Shown here: positions 8,606-16,583 of the stretch, piece by piece
Layout of the letters: each line of letters starts with the position of its first letter
How positions within the stretch are numbered: the stretch's first letter is position 1
DNA from: JANSYA01 sp965243385
GTDB taxonomy: Bacteria > Spirochaetota > Leptospiria > Leptospirales > Leptonemataceae
Length of the DNA stretch: 64,000 nt
NCBI GenBank assembly: GCA_965243385.1
Contig: CBDEUV010000002.1
Span: forward strand, 4,774,001 to 4,838,000
Direction of reading: 5' to 3'
Made by a program: the position numbers and the translations under genes
Notes under the pieces: model-generated
What the model was told of the DNA's origin: nothing
The model's input: the letters and a program-made list of their open reading frames with translations, nothing else
Database searches by the model: none

Positions 8606-9055
8606 TCAGGCCGTGATTTCCATGATTCGGCGCCAGGCGAAAAACAACAGGATCGCCAGGGTCAGGGCCATGACCAGGCGATCACCCAGATAGGCTTCGA
8701 TGAACGAATCGGGCATCGTGATTTCCGTAAGCTTGCGTTTCAGAAATTCGTATCCCAGCGTGAACCAGAGCAGGAGCAGGACCCCTGACATAATGAATGG
8801 AATGCTTTCGCGACCCGGAAACATCGGAAAACCCATACCGGTAATCAATACGGGTAAAATGATCACCGCGATCGCGAAGAACTGCATCATGCGATAGCGT
8901 CCGAATTCCGAATACAGACGATCGCGCTGCGGTCCCGGTAACGCCATGAGCTCGCGGTGATAGCGCCGCCGTACATAAAATACGAGCGCGATCAGGAGCA
9001 AAGGCAGCGCCATTTGTAGAGCGGGCGAAGTGAGAAGTTGTCTTAAATATTCCAT
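8606..9055 (-). CDS. Small integral membrane protein, unknown
   Basis: A 149-residue protein with four hydrophobic segments (about residues 10-28, 58-76, 84-103 and 125-143) separated by short charged loops. The loop after helix 1 is basic (RRRYHRE). No known domain is recognised. It lies between the chemoreceptor and the EEP gene on the same strand, 43 bases after the chemoreceptor stop, so the three may share a transcript. Confidence 0.65.
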   Translation of the reverse strand: MEYLRQLLTSPALQMALPLLLIALVFYVRRRYHRELMALPGPQRDRLYSEFGRYRMMQFFAIAVIILPVLITGMGFPMFPGRESIPFIMSGVLLLLWFTLGYEFLKRKLTEITMPDSFIEAYLGDRLVMALTLAILLFFAWRRIMEITA

Positions 9056-9098
9056 GATTTTGTCCGTGAGTATCGAATCGCCGGCTTTCGGTGAAGCG

Positions 9099-10727
9099 TC
9101 AGCCGGCGGCCGGGGTTTGCGTGGTCTCGTCTTTTTGCGCGGCCTGAAAGCCGATCATGCGTTCGTTCAGACGCTGGCTGGCTTCGGTCAGGGAAGTCGC
9201 GGCCTGGCGCAGTCGTTCGGAGGATTGCACGTATTTTTCGCTGGAACTGTTGATCGAATCGATAGCGCGCAGAATTTCGCGCGAACCGTTCAGCTGCTCT
9301 TCGGTCGCGTCGCGCATATCGCGAGACATATGCTGAATCTGTTTCGTCTGAGTGAGCGCCACCTGGCTGGCTTCGGCCTGTTCTTTGACGACCTGGTAGA
9401 CCTCGCTGACGATAGTGGCGATGCCGCGAATGCCCGAGATGATATCCTGCAGCGCGTTCATGGTCGCGCCGACGGAGACGACTCCGGTTTCGGTGACCTG
9501 CTGCGTTTCCTGAATGACCCGTTCGATCTCTTTCGCGTTGCGGCTGGACAATTCGGCGAGCTTGCCGACTTCGTCCGCGACCACGGAAAATCCGCGGCCT
9601 TCTTCCCCGGCCCGGGCCGCTTCGATCGCCGCGTTCAGGGCGAGCAGATTGGTTTTGTCCGCGATGCCGTTGATTACCGTTACGATGTCCGCCACCCGGT
9701 TCGAGCTGTCCTGAATCTTTTCGATAATTTCGACCGCGTTTTGCAATTCGCCTTCGCCGCGTTCGGCCTGCTGAATGGTACTGTGGGCCTGACCGGTCGC
9801 GTCGCCGCTCAGGGTTTTGATCTTACGTACGAGACCGTTCAGGCCTTCCATCGAAGTGGCGGAGGTGTCGCAGAGTTCGTCCTGCTCGCGGGCCTTTTCG
9901 GCGATCGAGCGGGTCGAGGCGCTCATCTCTTCCATCGTGGCCGAAGTCTCTTCGATGGCGGCCAGCTGATCGCGGCCGAGATCTTCGTTGGCCAGAGTGA
10001 TCTCGTTTAGATTTCGTACGGTGCTTTCCAGGCCTTCCGCGGTGTGGCCCGACTCTATCATCAGCTCCTGCAGCCGTTGCAGGCTTTCGCGCGCGTTCTT
10101 TTCCGAAGTCTGGGCCTGCAAAAATAATTCCCGAATGTATTGAGAGGCGGCGGCCAGAATTCCGGCCGAGGTCAACAGAAACAGGGTCGGTACGACCAGT
10201 TCGTTGGCGCCGACGCTGTCTATTTTGTGAATGGAAACTCCGCGAATGATTTCCACGTCGCGGGCCAGAATGATCACTCCGGCGACTCCGCCGTGGCAGA
10301 TCGTCGCCAGCGCTCCATTGAATAAACAAAAGCGCGGAGAAAACCGAAGAGCGCTGGCGGCGAGCATTACGAAATAGACCGCAAAGAGCGACTTACCTTT
10401 CAGCGGAATCATCGAACGGACCGTGTCCAGGTCGACATAGCTCATGCACACTACGAAAAATCCAATGTATTCGATGACCGCGAAATAGTATTTGAACGAA
10501 GGCCGGTAGCGTCCGGTCCGCAGCAACAGGGTCGAAAGACCGGCCGTCACCCCGAAGCTGGAAATCCCGGCGACAAAGAAGGGCAGGCTTTCCAGGAGCA
10601 GGATCCGGTTCACATAGGATACGATCACGGCGACGGTAAAGATCAGAATCAGGAAGAGTCGCAAATAATTGACGGTTCTCTCGGCGCGGAATTCGAGCTG
10701 ATAACGGGCGGTTTCTAAATCTTTCAT
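9099..10727 (-). CDS. Methyl-accepting chemotaxis protein with polytopic membrane sensor
   Basis: A 542-residue protein. The N-terminal 200 residues contain about six membrane helices instead of the usual periplasmic ligand domain between two helices. The C-terminal part is a long coiled-coil signalling domain with the conserved hairpin tip at about residues 350-395 (NLLALNAAIEAARAGEEG, then GFSVVADEVGKLAELS), which docks CheA and CheW. There is no clear HAMP domain, so the membrane part seems to join the coiled coil directly. It may sense a hydrophobic or membrane-related signal. The presence of an MCP fits a motile bacterium. Confidence 0.9.
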   Translation of the reverse strand: MKDLETARYQLEFRAERTVNYLRLFLILIFTVAVIVSYVNRILLLESLPFFVAGISSFGVTAGLSTLLLRTGRYRPSFKYYFAVIEYIGFFVVCMSYVDLDTVRSMIPLKGKSLFAVYFVMLAASALRFSPRFCLFNGALATICHGGVAGVIILARDVEIIRGVSIHKIDSVGANELVVPTLFLLTSAGILAAASQYIRELFLQAQTSEKNARESLQRLQELMIESGHTAEGLESTVRNLNEITLANEDLGRDQLAAIEETSATMEEMSASTRSIAEKAREQDELCDTSATSMEGLNGLVRKIKTLSGDATGQAHSTIQQAERGEGELQNAVEIIEKIQDSSNRVADIVTVINGIADKTNLLALNAAIEAARAGEEGRGFSVVADEVGKLAELSSRNAKEIERVIQETQQVTETGVVSVGATMNALQDIISGIRGIATIVSEVYQVVKEQAEASQVALTQTKQIQHMSRDMRDATEEQLNGSREILRAIDSINSSSEKYVQSSERLRQAATSLTEASQRLNERMIGFQAAQKDETTQTPAAG

Positions 10728-10864
10728 GGATTTGCTTCGGATCCCGGAGTGAGGGCGGCTGAGGTCAGAGATTTCGTTTTCCGGTCGTCACGCAAGGCAA
10801 TTCGCGACCGCCGGCGGCCAGGGGCGTGACTTGACGGCCCCGGTCCGCCAGGAAATCTGGTTGT

Positions 10865-11968
10865 ATGCTTGCTTCCGGCCCCACCGCTGTTCTGGTTCTG
10901 GAAAACGGAACCGTATTCTCCGGCACTTCCTTCGGTCACGAAGGCGATAGTCTGGGCGAGGTGTGTTTCAATACCTCCATGTCCGGCTATCAGGAGATCC
11001 TCACCGACCCTTCATATCGCCGCCAGATCGTCACCATGACCTATCCGATGATCGGCAATTACGGCGTGAACGAAGAGGAAAACGAATCCAGCGGGATCCA
11101 GGCCGCGGGTTTCGTCGTGCGCGAATACGTGCCCAATCCCAGCAATTTCGTTTCGCAGAAATCTCTGGGACAATTCCTGGCGGAAGCTCAGGTCCCCGGC
11201 ATTCAGGGCATCGACACGCGGAAGCTGGTGCTGATACTGCGCAACGAAGGTTCCCAGCGCGGCGGCATCTTCGTCGGTCGCTCGTACGATCCGGGTATGC
11301 TGGAGCAGGTCAAAGCCCAGCCATCGATGCAGGGCCTGGACCTCGCCTCCGAGGTGACGACGAAGAGTGCGTACCAATTCGGCGACGGCGCCGGCAAGAA
11401 ATACAAGGTCGCAGTGCTCGACTTCGGCGTGAAAACGAATATCCTGCGCCTGCTCAATTCCAACGGCTTCGACGTGCGGGTCTTTCCCGCCCGGACCAAA
11501 TTTGAAGAGCTCAAAGCCGGCGGCTTCGACTGCTATTTTTTATCGAACGGGCCCGGAGATCCGGAGCCTCTGGACTATGCCGTGGAAACCGCGCAGGCCT
11601 TGATGGCCGAAGGCAAGCCGATGTTCGGCATCTGTCTCGGCCACCAGATCATCGGCCTGGCCAGCGGCCGTTCTTCGTACAAACTGAAATTCGGCCATCG
11701 CGGCGGAAACCAGCCCGTGAAGAATTTCAAGACCGGTCGCGTCGAAATCACTTCGCAAAATCACGGCTTCGCAGTCGCCGGCGAGCGCAGCGGTAAGGTC
11801 GACGTAACACATATTAACCTGAACGACGAAACCATCGAAGGCTTTCGCGACGGGGATCGGCCGGTCATGTGCGTGCAGTATCACCCCGAAGCGGCGCCGG
11901 GTCCCCACGACGCGGCGTATCTATTCAAAGATTTCTACGAGATGGTCGACGGCCATTACAAGGGCTAA
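10865..11968 (+). CDS. carA: Carbamoyl-phosphate synthase small subunit
   Basis: A 367-residue protein of the usual CarA length. The N-terminal domain has the FNTSMSGYQEILTDPSY signature. The C-terminal class I glutaminase domain has catalytic Cys257 in GICLGHQ, and His340 and Glu342 in YHPEA. The enzyme releases ammonia from glutamine and passes it to CarB for carbamoyl phosphate synthesis, feeding pyrimidines and arginine. carB is not in the window, so the two subunits are unlinked here. The ATG at 10865 has AGGAAA upstream. The stop is followed by a repeat element rather than a gene. Confidence 0.95.
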   Translation: MLASGPTAVLVLENGTVFSGTSFGHEGDSLGEVCFNTSMSGYQEILTDPSYRRQIVTMTYPMIGNYGVNEEENESSGIQAAGFVVREYVPNPSNFVSQKSLGQFLAEAQVPGIQGIDTRKLVLILRNEGSQRGGIFVGRSYDPGMLEQVKAQPSMQGLDLASEVTTKSAYQFGDGAGKKYKVAVLDFGVKTNILRLLNSNGFDVRVFPARTKFEELKAGGFDCYFLSNGPGDPEPLDYAVETAQALMAEGKPMFGICLGHQIIGLASGRSSYKLKFGHRGGNQPVKNFKTGRVEITSQNHGFAVAGERSGKVDVTHINLNDETIEGFRDGDRPVMCVQYHPEAAPGPHDAAYLFKDFYEMVDGHYKG

Positions 11969-12058
11969 AGCCCGCGAAAAGGGTTGAGCCAGCCAGTCGC
12001 GCGAACGGCGAAGGCCTGAAAATTTGCAGCGGATCTGAGAAACACGCGGCCAGGAGTG

Positions 12059-12234
12059 GCCACGGATGGCACTGATGCCACGGATTTTTTTGGTCGGACC
12101 GCTACGAGTTGTAGGGCGGCTGTCAGGATTCCCTTTCTCAATTATCTGTGAGAGACTCAACCCTTCATCACCGTAGCTGCGCCTGATTCTGACGGAGCAA
12201 CAAATCCATCCGTGAAATCCGTGCCATCCGTGGC
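12059..12234. repeat. Inverted-repeat element, copy 1 (MITE-like)
   Basis: The left arm (12059-12093) reads GCCACGGATGGCAC, GATG, CACGGATTT. The right arm (12200-12234), reversed, reads GCCACGGATGGCACGGATTT and continues CACGGATGGATTTG. The arms are built from the motif CACGGAT repeated at 10-12-base intervals. Between them lie about 105 bases with no open reading frame. Copy 2 at 46561-46709 has the same arms but an unrelated middle. Together with the flanks it fills the 320-base gap between carA and the next gene. Confidence 0.7.
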
Positions 12235-12289
12235 AAAAAAAGCTCTCTGAAAAGTCCGGCCACGGCTACTGAAGCCGCCCATTCGACAT

Positions 12290-12697
12290 TCAGCGAATGA
12301 AGCGGCGGCTGCGCCTGCGGTGATAGATCGCGAGCAGGACGAAACAGCTCAGATATACGGAAAGGACTCCGTATACCAGCACGCCGCCCATAAGGTCTAA
12401 CCAGTGGTCGCCCGAGAAGGCGGCCGCCGCGCCGAAGGCCAGCAGCAGACAGCTGATATGCCCGAGGACCGTCATAAAGAGCGCGTGCCAGATACTCGTT
12501 CGATATCTTACGCCTGTCGCCAGCGGTAGCAGCTTCACCGCGCCGATCGCCGAAATCAGCACGAGGGTTTCGAAGAGCCAGGATTCGTGCGGCACCCGGG
12601 ACACGAAGATCGCGATATAGCCGCCGACGATCAGGCTCGCCTGAGTGCAGGCGACGAGCGCTATGCCCAGCCACGCTCTCAGGCCTGCTACGGACAT
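12290..12697 (-). CDS. Small four-helix membrane protein, unknown
   Basis: A 135-residue protein with hydrophobic segments at about residues 8-30, 41-60, 68-92 and 100-122, and a basic C-terminal tail (HRRRSRRFIR) that should face the cytoplasm. No domain is recognised. It begins only 4 bases after the stop of the OmpA-like gene and is read in the same direction, so it is probably the last gene of that transcript. A role in envelope biology is only inferred from this neighbour. Confidence 0.65.
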   Translation of the reverse strand: MSVAGLRAWLGIALVACTQASLIVGGYIAIFVSRVPHESWLFETLVLISAIGAVKLLPLATGVRYRTSIWHALFMTVLGHISCLLLAFGAAAAFSGDHWLDLMGGVLVYGVLSVYLSCFVLLAIYHRRRSRRFIR

Positions 12698-12701
12698 GCG
12701 C

Positions 12702-14735
12702 TTACCCGTCGTCGCCGAGGGCTACGAAAGTCACCCGGCGATTCTGCCTGCGACCCGCTTTCGTATCGTTCGATGCGACCGGTTTGTCCGGACCGAAGCC
12801 CTTCGCGCGCAGACGGCTCTTATCGATCTTCTGTTCGACGAGATAGTCGAAGACCGACTGCGCGCGCTTCTGGCTCAGATTAATGTTTTGAGCGCGACCG
12901 CCGGTGTTGTCGGTGTGTCCTCGAATCTCGATGCGCAGCGCAGGATTGCGTTTGAGCAGATCCACCAGTCGCGCCAGTTCGCCGCGCGAATCCGCGGTCA
13001 GCTTCGCGCTGCCCGTCGCGAAGTTCACGTTCGAAAGCGTAATCTCGGTGCCCGAGCTCTGAGCCGCCGCCACCTGGATCAATTCGAAGCTCGCGCTTTC
13101 TTCAATGTATTCGACGCCCCCGGCGGGTACGTCGATATTTCTACTCGAACTGAGATAGCCGTCTTTTTTCGCATAGTAGGCGTACGAGCGCCCCGGCGGC
13201 AGCGCGATAAAAAACTCTCCGGTATCCGGCCGGCTTTGAATGGTACCGAGATCTTCGCCGGTCACGCGATCCTGCCATTCCAGTTCGGCCTGCAGCGGTT
13301 TTCCGTTTTGATCCAGAATGCGACCGCGCACCGCGGCGACCTGCTGGGCGGGCTGCGCGTTTTTCGGCAGCGGCGTCACGCGATAGATATCGTCGCCGCC
13401 CAGATTCGGTTTTTGCACGCCCGAGAAAAAGCCTTCGTCCGCGCGGGCGGTCAGGCGAAAACCCCAATCCGTATCCGCGCCGTTGATGACGGTGCCCACG
13501 TTGATCGGCTCCGACCAGTTCTGCCAGGTGTCGTCCAGACGTACGCTTTTATAGACGTCCATATCGCCGAAGCTGTTTTCCGCGTAGCCGCTCGATGCGA
13601 AGTACAGGGTCTTGCCGTCGGCGTGCAGATAAGGCGTGCGTTCGGAGCCGGGCGTATTCACCATCGAACCCAGATTGCGCGGTTTGCTGTAGCTGCCGTC
13701 TTCTTGAATGAAGCTGATGTACAGATCCGTATTGCCCCACCAGTCGCCGCCGTAAAACAGGTTCTTGGCCTGGTAGGGGTAATATCCACCCGGGCGATCG
13801 CTGGAAAAGAGCATGGCCCGACCGTCCGCCGTCAAAAAGGCGTCGGATTCAAAATAGGGGCTGTTGATCGGAGCCGGCAGCGGGCGCACCGATCCCCAAC
13901 CGTCTTTCGTCAGCTGCGAAAAGAAGATATCGCCCTGGCCGCGGCTGCCGGGGTAGTTGCCAAACATAAACAGGGTCGTGCCGTCCGGCGAAACCGCGTC
14001 CGGTCCTTCGTTTTCGTTTGTATTCAGTTCGGCCAGCGGGCCCGTCTGAAAGACCGGCGTGGTCGACGCGCCGGCGTCCGAAGAGCGCGCATCCCGCCTG
14101 GCGAGCCAGATGTCTTCGCCGCCTCTGCGCCCGCCCCGATCCCGCGCGGTAAAATAGATGCGATCGCCGCTCAGTTCCGGAATCGGCAGGTATTCATAGG
14201 CCGGGCTGTTCAGCCCTTCGCCGGCCGCGAGAATTCGAACGGCACCCTCGCGCGCCTCCAGCAGCTTCGCCAGTTTTCCGGCGGCCGTTTCCAACAGCGG
14301 ATCCTGGAAGTCCGCGCGGTGTTTTCGATAGAGCGCGGCCGCCGCGTCGTGCTTGCCGGCGGTGCGCAGAAAGCCCGCGAGTTTTTGCAGAGCGGTCCAG
14401 CGTTCGTAGGCGGGGCCGCGTTCGTTTTCTAAGATCTTTTCGAGTTCGGCGCGCTGATTCTGCCCCGCATCATAGATACGCGCCATTCTCTCCGGCTTGA
14501 GGTTCAGTCGCCAGCCGTAGTTTTTGAGTCGCTCGCGGGCCTGGTTGGACAGCGCGGACGAATCGGGCAGGGCTTCGAAGAAGCGGCTGGGACTCTGCGC
14601 CGTCGCGCCGGCGGGCAGCAGCGCGAACAGCAGGATTGCGAAGACTCCGGCTCGCGGTCCCGAGCGGGTGTTTCGCTCGCTCCCGCTTTGAGTCTGGCCT
14701 GCTGCGATACCGGCGCTTCGAAAAATGGAAACCAT
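12702..14735 (-). CDS. PD40/OmpA-family cell-envelope protein
   Basis: About 677 residues from the start I prefer at 14735, which puts a signal peptide (AGVFAILLFALLPAGATAQ) near the N-terminus; a longer open frame upstream would overlap the divergent gene. Domain order: a helical, TPR-like part, several PD40/WD40-like beta-propeller repeats (DIYFTARDRGG, LFMFGNYPGSRG, TLYFASSGY), a carboxypeptidase-regulatory-like beta domain, and a C-terminal OmpA domain with IEIRGHTDNTG and the final NRRVTF. The OmpA domain binds peptidoglycan, so the protein probably links the outer membrane and cell wall while the propeller binds a partner. Confidence 0.88.
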   Translation of the reverse strand: MVSIFRSAGIAAGQTQSGSERNTRSGPRAGVFAILLFALLPAGATAQSPSRFFEALPDSSALSNQARERLKNYGWRLNLKPERMARIYDAGQNQRAELEKILENERGPAYERWTALQKLAGFLRTAGKHDAAAALYRKHRADFQDPLLETAAGKLAKLLEAREGAVRILAAGEGLNSPAYEYLPIPELSGDRIYFTARDRGGRRGGEDIWLARRDARSSDAGASTTPVFQTGPLAELNTNENEGPDAVSPDGTTLFMFGNYPGSRGQGDIFFSQLTKDGWGSVRPLPAPINSPYFESDAFLTADGRAMLFSSDRPGGYYPYQAKNLFYGGDWWGNTDLYISFIQEDGSYSKPRNLGSMVNTPGSERTPYLHADGKTLYFASSGYAENSFGDMDVYKSVRLDDTWQNWSEPINVGTVINGADTDWGFRLTARADEGFFSGVQKPNLGGDDIYRVTPLPKNAQPAQQVAAVRGRILDQNGKPLQAELEWQDRVTGEDLGTIQSRPDTGEFFIALPPGRSYAYYAKKDGYLSSSRNIDVPAGGVEYIEESASFELIQVAAAQSSGTEITLSNVNFATGSAKLTADSRGELARLVDLLKRNPALRIEIRGHTDNTGGRAQNINLSQKRAQSVFDYLVEQKIDKSRLRAKGFGPDKPVASNDTKAGRRQNRRVTFVALGDDG

Positions 14736-14979
14736 ACCGGTTCGTGCTCTCCGGCTGACATCCGCGCAACGAAAAAACGAGGTCGTCTGGCCGTAGCACG
14801 CCCGGAATTTCTTCGGAAATCGCCGCCTGCGAAAAATTGCAGACTGAGCCGCAGGCAATGTTAGTATTCCGTAAGCGAATGGTGGGCGACCAACTAGAAA
14901 GATCGCTTTTAGCGGTTTGTTCGCTTTTTTGGGTTTCAATCGCAACCGCTTTCCATCGTGTTGGGTCCTGGAGGACTTA

Positions 14980-15423
14980 ATGAAATACACTGGAATACGA
15001 ATGCTAACCATCCTGCTGATCAGCGGCGCTCTGGCGACGGTCGGCTGTGGAAAAGGCGAAGGCGACAGCGCAAATAACGGCGGCGGTCAGGCCGCCCCCG
15101 CGGTAGAACTGAACGGCACGCCTGCTCAGAATATGATCTCCGTAATGGAGATGGGCGTGAACGCTCTGAAAAACAACGGCGATAATCCCGCGGGCGCGGC
15201 GGCGGAACTCAATTCTATTATGAGCGCTTACAGCATCAGCGATATTCGTGCGGCTTCGCGCGCGGCGAAAGAAGCCGGCCAGGGCGCGACCGACGAAGAA
15301 AAAGGCCGCTTCAAGGCTCTGCAGATCGAATACAAGTCTCTGGCCACCACGGTCGGCGGCAAAGATCCCGCGGCTTTCAACGGCGCGCACGGCGAATGGT
15401 CGAAGCTCTGGGGCTTGAACTAA
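14980..15423 (+). CDS. Small lipoprotein, unknown
   Basis: A 147-residue protein whose N-terminus is a lipoprotein signal (LTILLISGALATVGCGK), with the Cys following ATVG. I chose the ATG at 14980 because GGAGG lies 5 bases before it; the frame continues upstream but without signal character. The mature part is a Gly/Asn linker followed by a mostly helical region with many Ala, Glu and Lys residues. No family is recognised. It is divergently transcribed from the OmpA-like gene and is followed after 37 bases by a peptidoglycan-binding protein, so a periplasmic envelope role is plausible. Confidence 0.75.
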   Translation: MKYTGIRMLTILLISGALATVGCGKGEGDSANNGGGQAAPAVELNGTPAQNMISVMEMGVNALKNNGDNPAGAAAELNSIMSAYSISDIRAASRAAKEAGQGATDEEKGRFKALQIEYKSLATTVGGKDPAAFNGAHGEWSKLWGLN

Positions 15424-15460
15424 GCGAGAGCGACCCGGAATACAGAGGAGTAATATTAAT

Positions 15461-15730
15461 ATGAGTAATTCTTATGATGCAAGCAGCGTTCAAGAAGGCC
15501 TGAGCATTTGCGGCCATTCTCCCGGCGCGATTGACGGTAAAATGGGACCGAACACGGAAAAGGCGATCAAAGCCTTTCAAAAAGCGGCGGGCGTAAGCGT
15601 CGACGGAATCGTCGGACCGAATACGGCGGCCGCTCTGGCGAAAACCCTGGGCGAAAAATCCGTGCGCGCTTCCGGCCTGAAAGGTTATTTCGAGAGCGGC
15701 GGTGGCGGCGGCGCGTCCGACGATATGTAA
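15461..15730 (+). CDS. Small peptidoglycan-binding-domain protein
   Basis: An 89-residue protein that is almost only a PG_binding_1 domain: SVQEGLSICGHSPGAIDGKMG then TEKAIKAFQKAAGVSVDGIVGPNT, with the typical G-x-DG-x-x-GPxT pattern twice. A short Gly-rich tail follows. It has no signal peptide in the reading frame, which is odd for a domain that normally acts on the cell wall. It may be exported by another route or act in the cytoplasm. AGAGGAG precedes the ATG. It is followed by a strong terminator, closing a two-gene unit with the lipoprotein at 14980. Confidence 0.8.
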   Translation: MSNSYDASSVQEGLSICGHSPGAIDGKMGPNTEKAIKAFQKAAGVSVDGIVGPNTAAALAKTLGEKSVRASGLKGYFESGGGGGASDDM

Positions 15731-15781
15731 GCAGTCGGCAAAACGATCGCGGCGTTTCGACTTCAGCTCCGCGATCGCGCG

Positions 15782-15819
15782 AAAGCCGGTCTCGTTTTCA
15801 AACGGGGCCGGCTTTTTTT
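15782..15819 (+). terminator. Intrinsic terminator after peptidoglycan-binding gene
   Basis: AAAGCCGG at 15782-15789 pairs with CCGGCTTT at 15808-15815, with a wobble-extended inner stem. A seven-T run spans 15813-15819. Confidence 0.85.
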
Positions 15820-15940
15820 GCGCGCCTGCGCACGGCTTCGCCCGCAATGAGCTTTCTCAACTATAAAGGCAGGCATAAATCAGCAACGCCCGCGCCGCCA
15901 TAGTTCATATTCGAAGCGTAATCTAATAAGGAGAAACCCA

Positions 15941-16429
15941 ATGAGCCTTAGAGATTTATTACCGGGCCAAAAATCCGGACACAGCTTCTGGGGCGACGTC
16001 GAAGATTCGATGGCGTCGGTCCAAAACGAGATCAATCGAGTCTTCGAGAGCTTTTCGGGCAAAGGCTCCGGCGCCCTGTGGGACCCTCGGGGCGGCTTCA
16101 TGCCGCGCATCAATGTCAGCGAAGGCAAGTCGAAGATTAAAATCAGCGGCGAGTTTCCCGGCATGGACGAAAGCGACATCGATATCACCGCCACCGACCA
16201 GGCCCTGGTCATTCGCGGAGAAAAAAAGACCGAGTCCGAAGACAAAGACGACGATCACCATCTCGTCGAACGCAGCTACGGATCCTTTCGTCGCGTAATC
16301 CCGCTGCCTGACGGTGTGGAAAAAGATAAGATCGAAGCCACGTTTAAGAAGGGCGTGCTGCGGATCGAAGTCCCGTATAATCCGGCGGTCGAAGCCGGCA
16401 AGAAACAGATTCCGATCAAGAACGCCTGA
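15941..16429 (+). CDS. Hsp20-family small heat shock protein
   Basis: A 162-residue protein with an alpha-crystallin domain from about residue 50 to 150. The domain begins PRINVSEGKSKIKISGEFPG, contains LVIRGEKK and SYGSFRRVIPLP, and ends with the conserved KKGVLRIEVPY. The N-terminal 45 residues are a variable region with amphipathic character, as in other small Hsps. It is an ATP-independent holdase for unfolding proteins in the cytoplasm. AAGGAGAA precedes the ATG. The gene stands alone between two terminators. Confidence 0.93.
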   Translation: MSLRDLLPGQKSGHSFWGDVEDSMASVQNEINRVFESFSGKGSGALWDPRGGFMPRINVSEGKSKIKISGEFPGMDESDIDITATDQALVIRGEKKTESEDKDDDHHLVERSYGSFRRVIPLPDGVEKDKIEATFKKGVLRIEVPYNPAVEAGKKQIPIKNA

Positions 16430-16459
16430 GCGATTGCGCGAGACGTTCTTGTTCAAACT

Positions 16460-16514
16460 AAAAAAAGCCCCCGAGGAGCGCGGCGTTCGTGAAAGGCGCC
16501 GATCTCTTCGGGGG
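16460..16514 (-). terminator. Intrinsic terminator for the ceramidase gene (minus strand)
   Basis: An 11-base near-perfect stem (CCCCCGAGGAG at 16468-16478 with CTCTTCGGGGG at 16504-16514) is flanked by AAAAAAA at 16460-16466, which reads as a T-run on the minus strand. It could also stop transcription from the Hsp20 gene. Confidence 0.7.
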
Positions 16515-16583
16515 TTCTCGAAGTGTTATACGGGTAAATGATTCGCGTAGTTCAGTTCGCGACGAATCCGTTCGTCTTCCGGA

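Noticed and set aside
12645..14432. Long plus-strand open frame (595 codons) opposite the OmpA-like gene
   Set aside because: The minus-strand gene has a clear signal peptide and OmpA motifs; the opposite frame reads as Arg/Ala-rich and has no domain.
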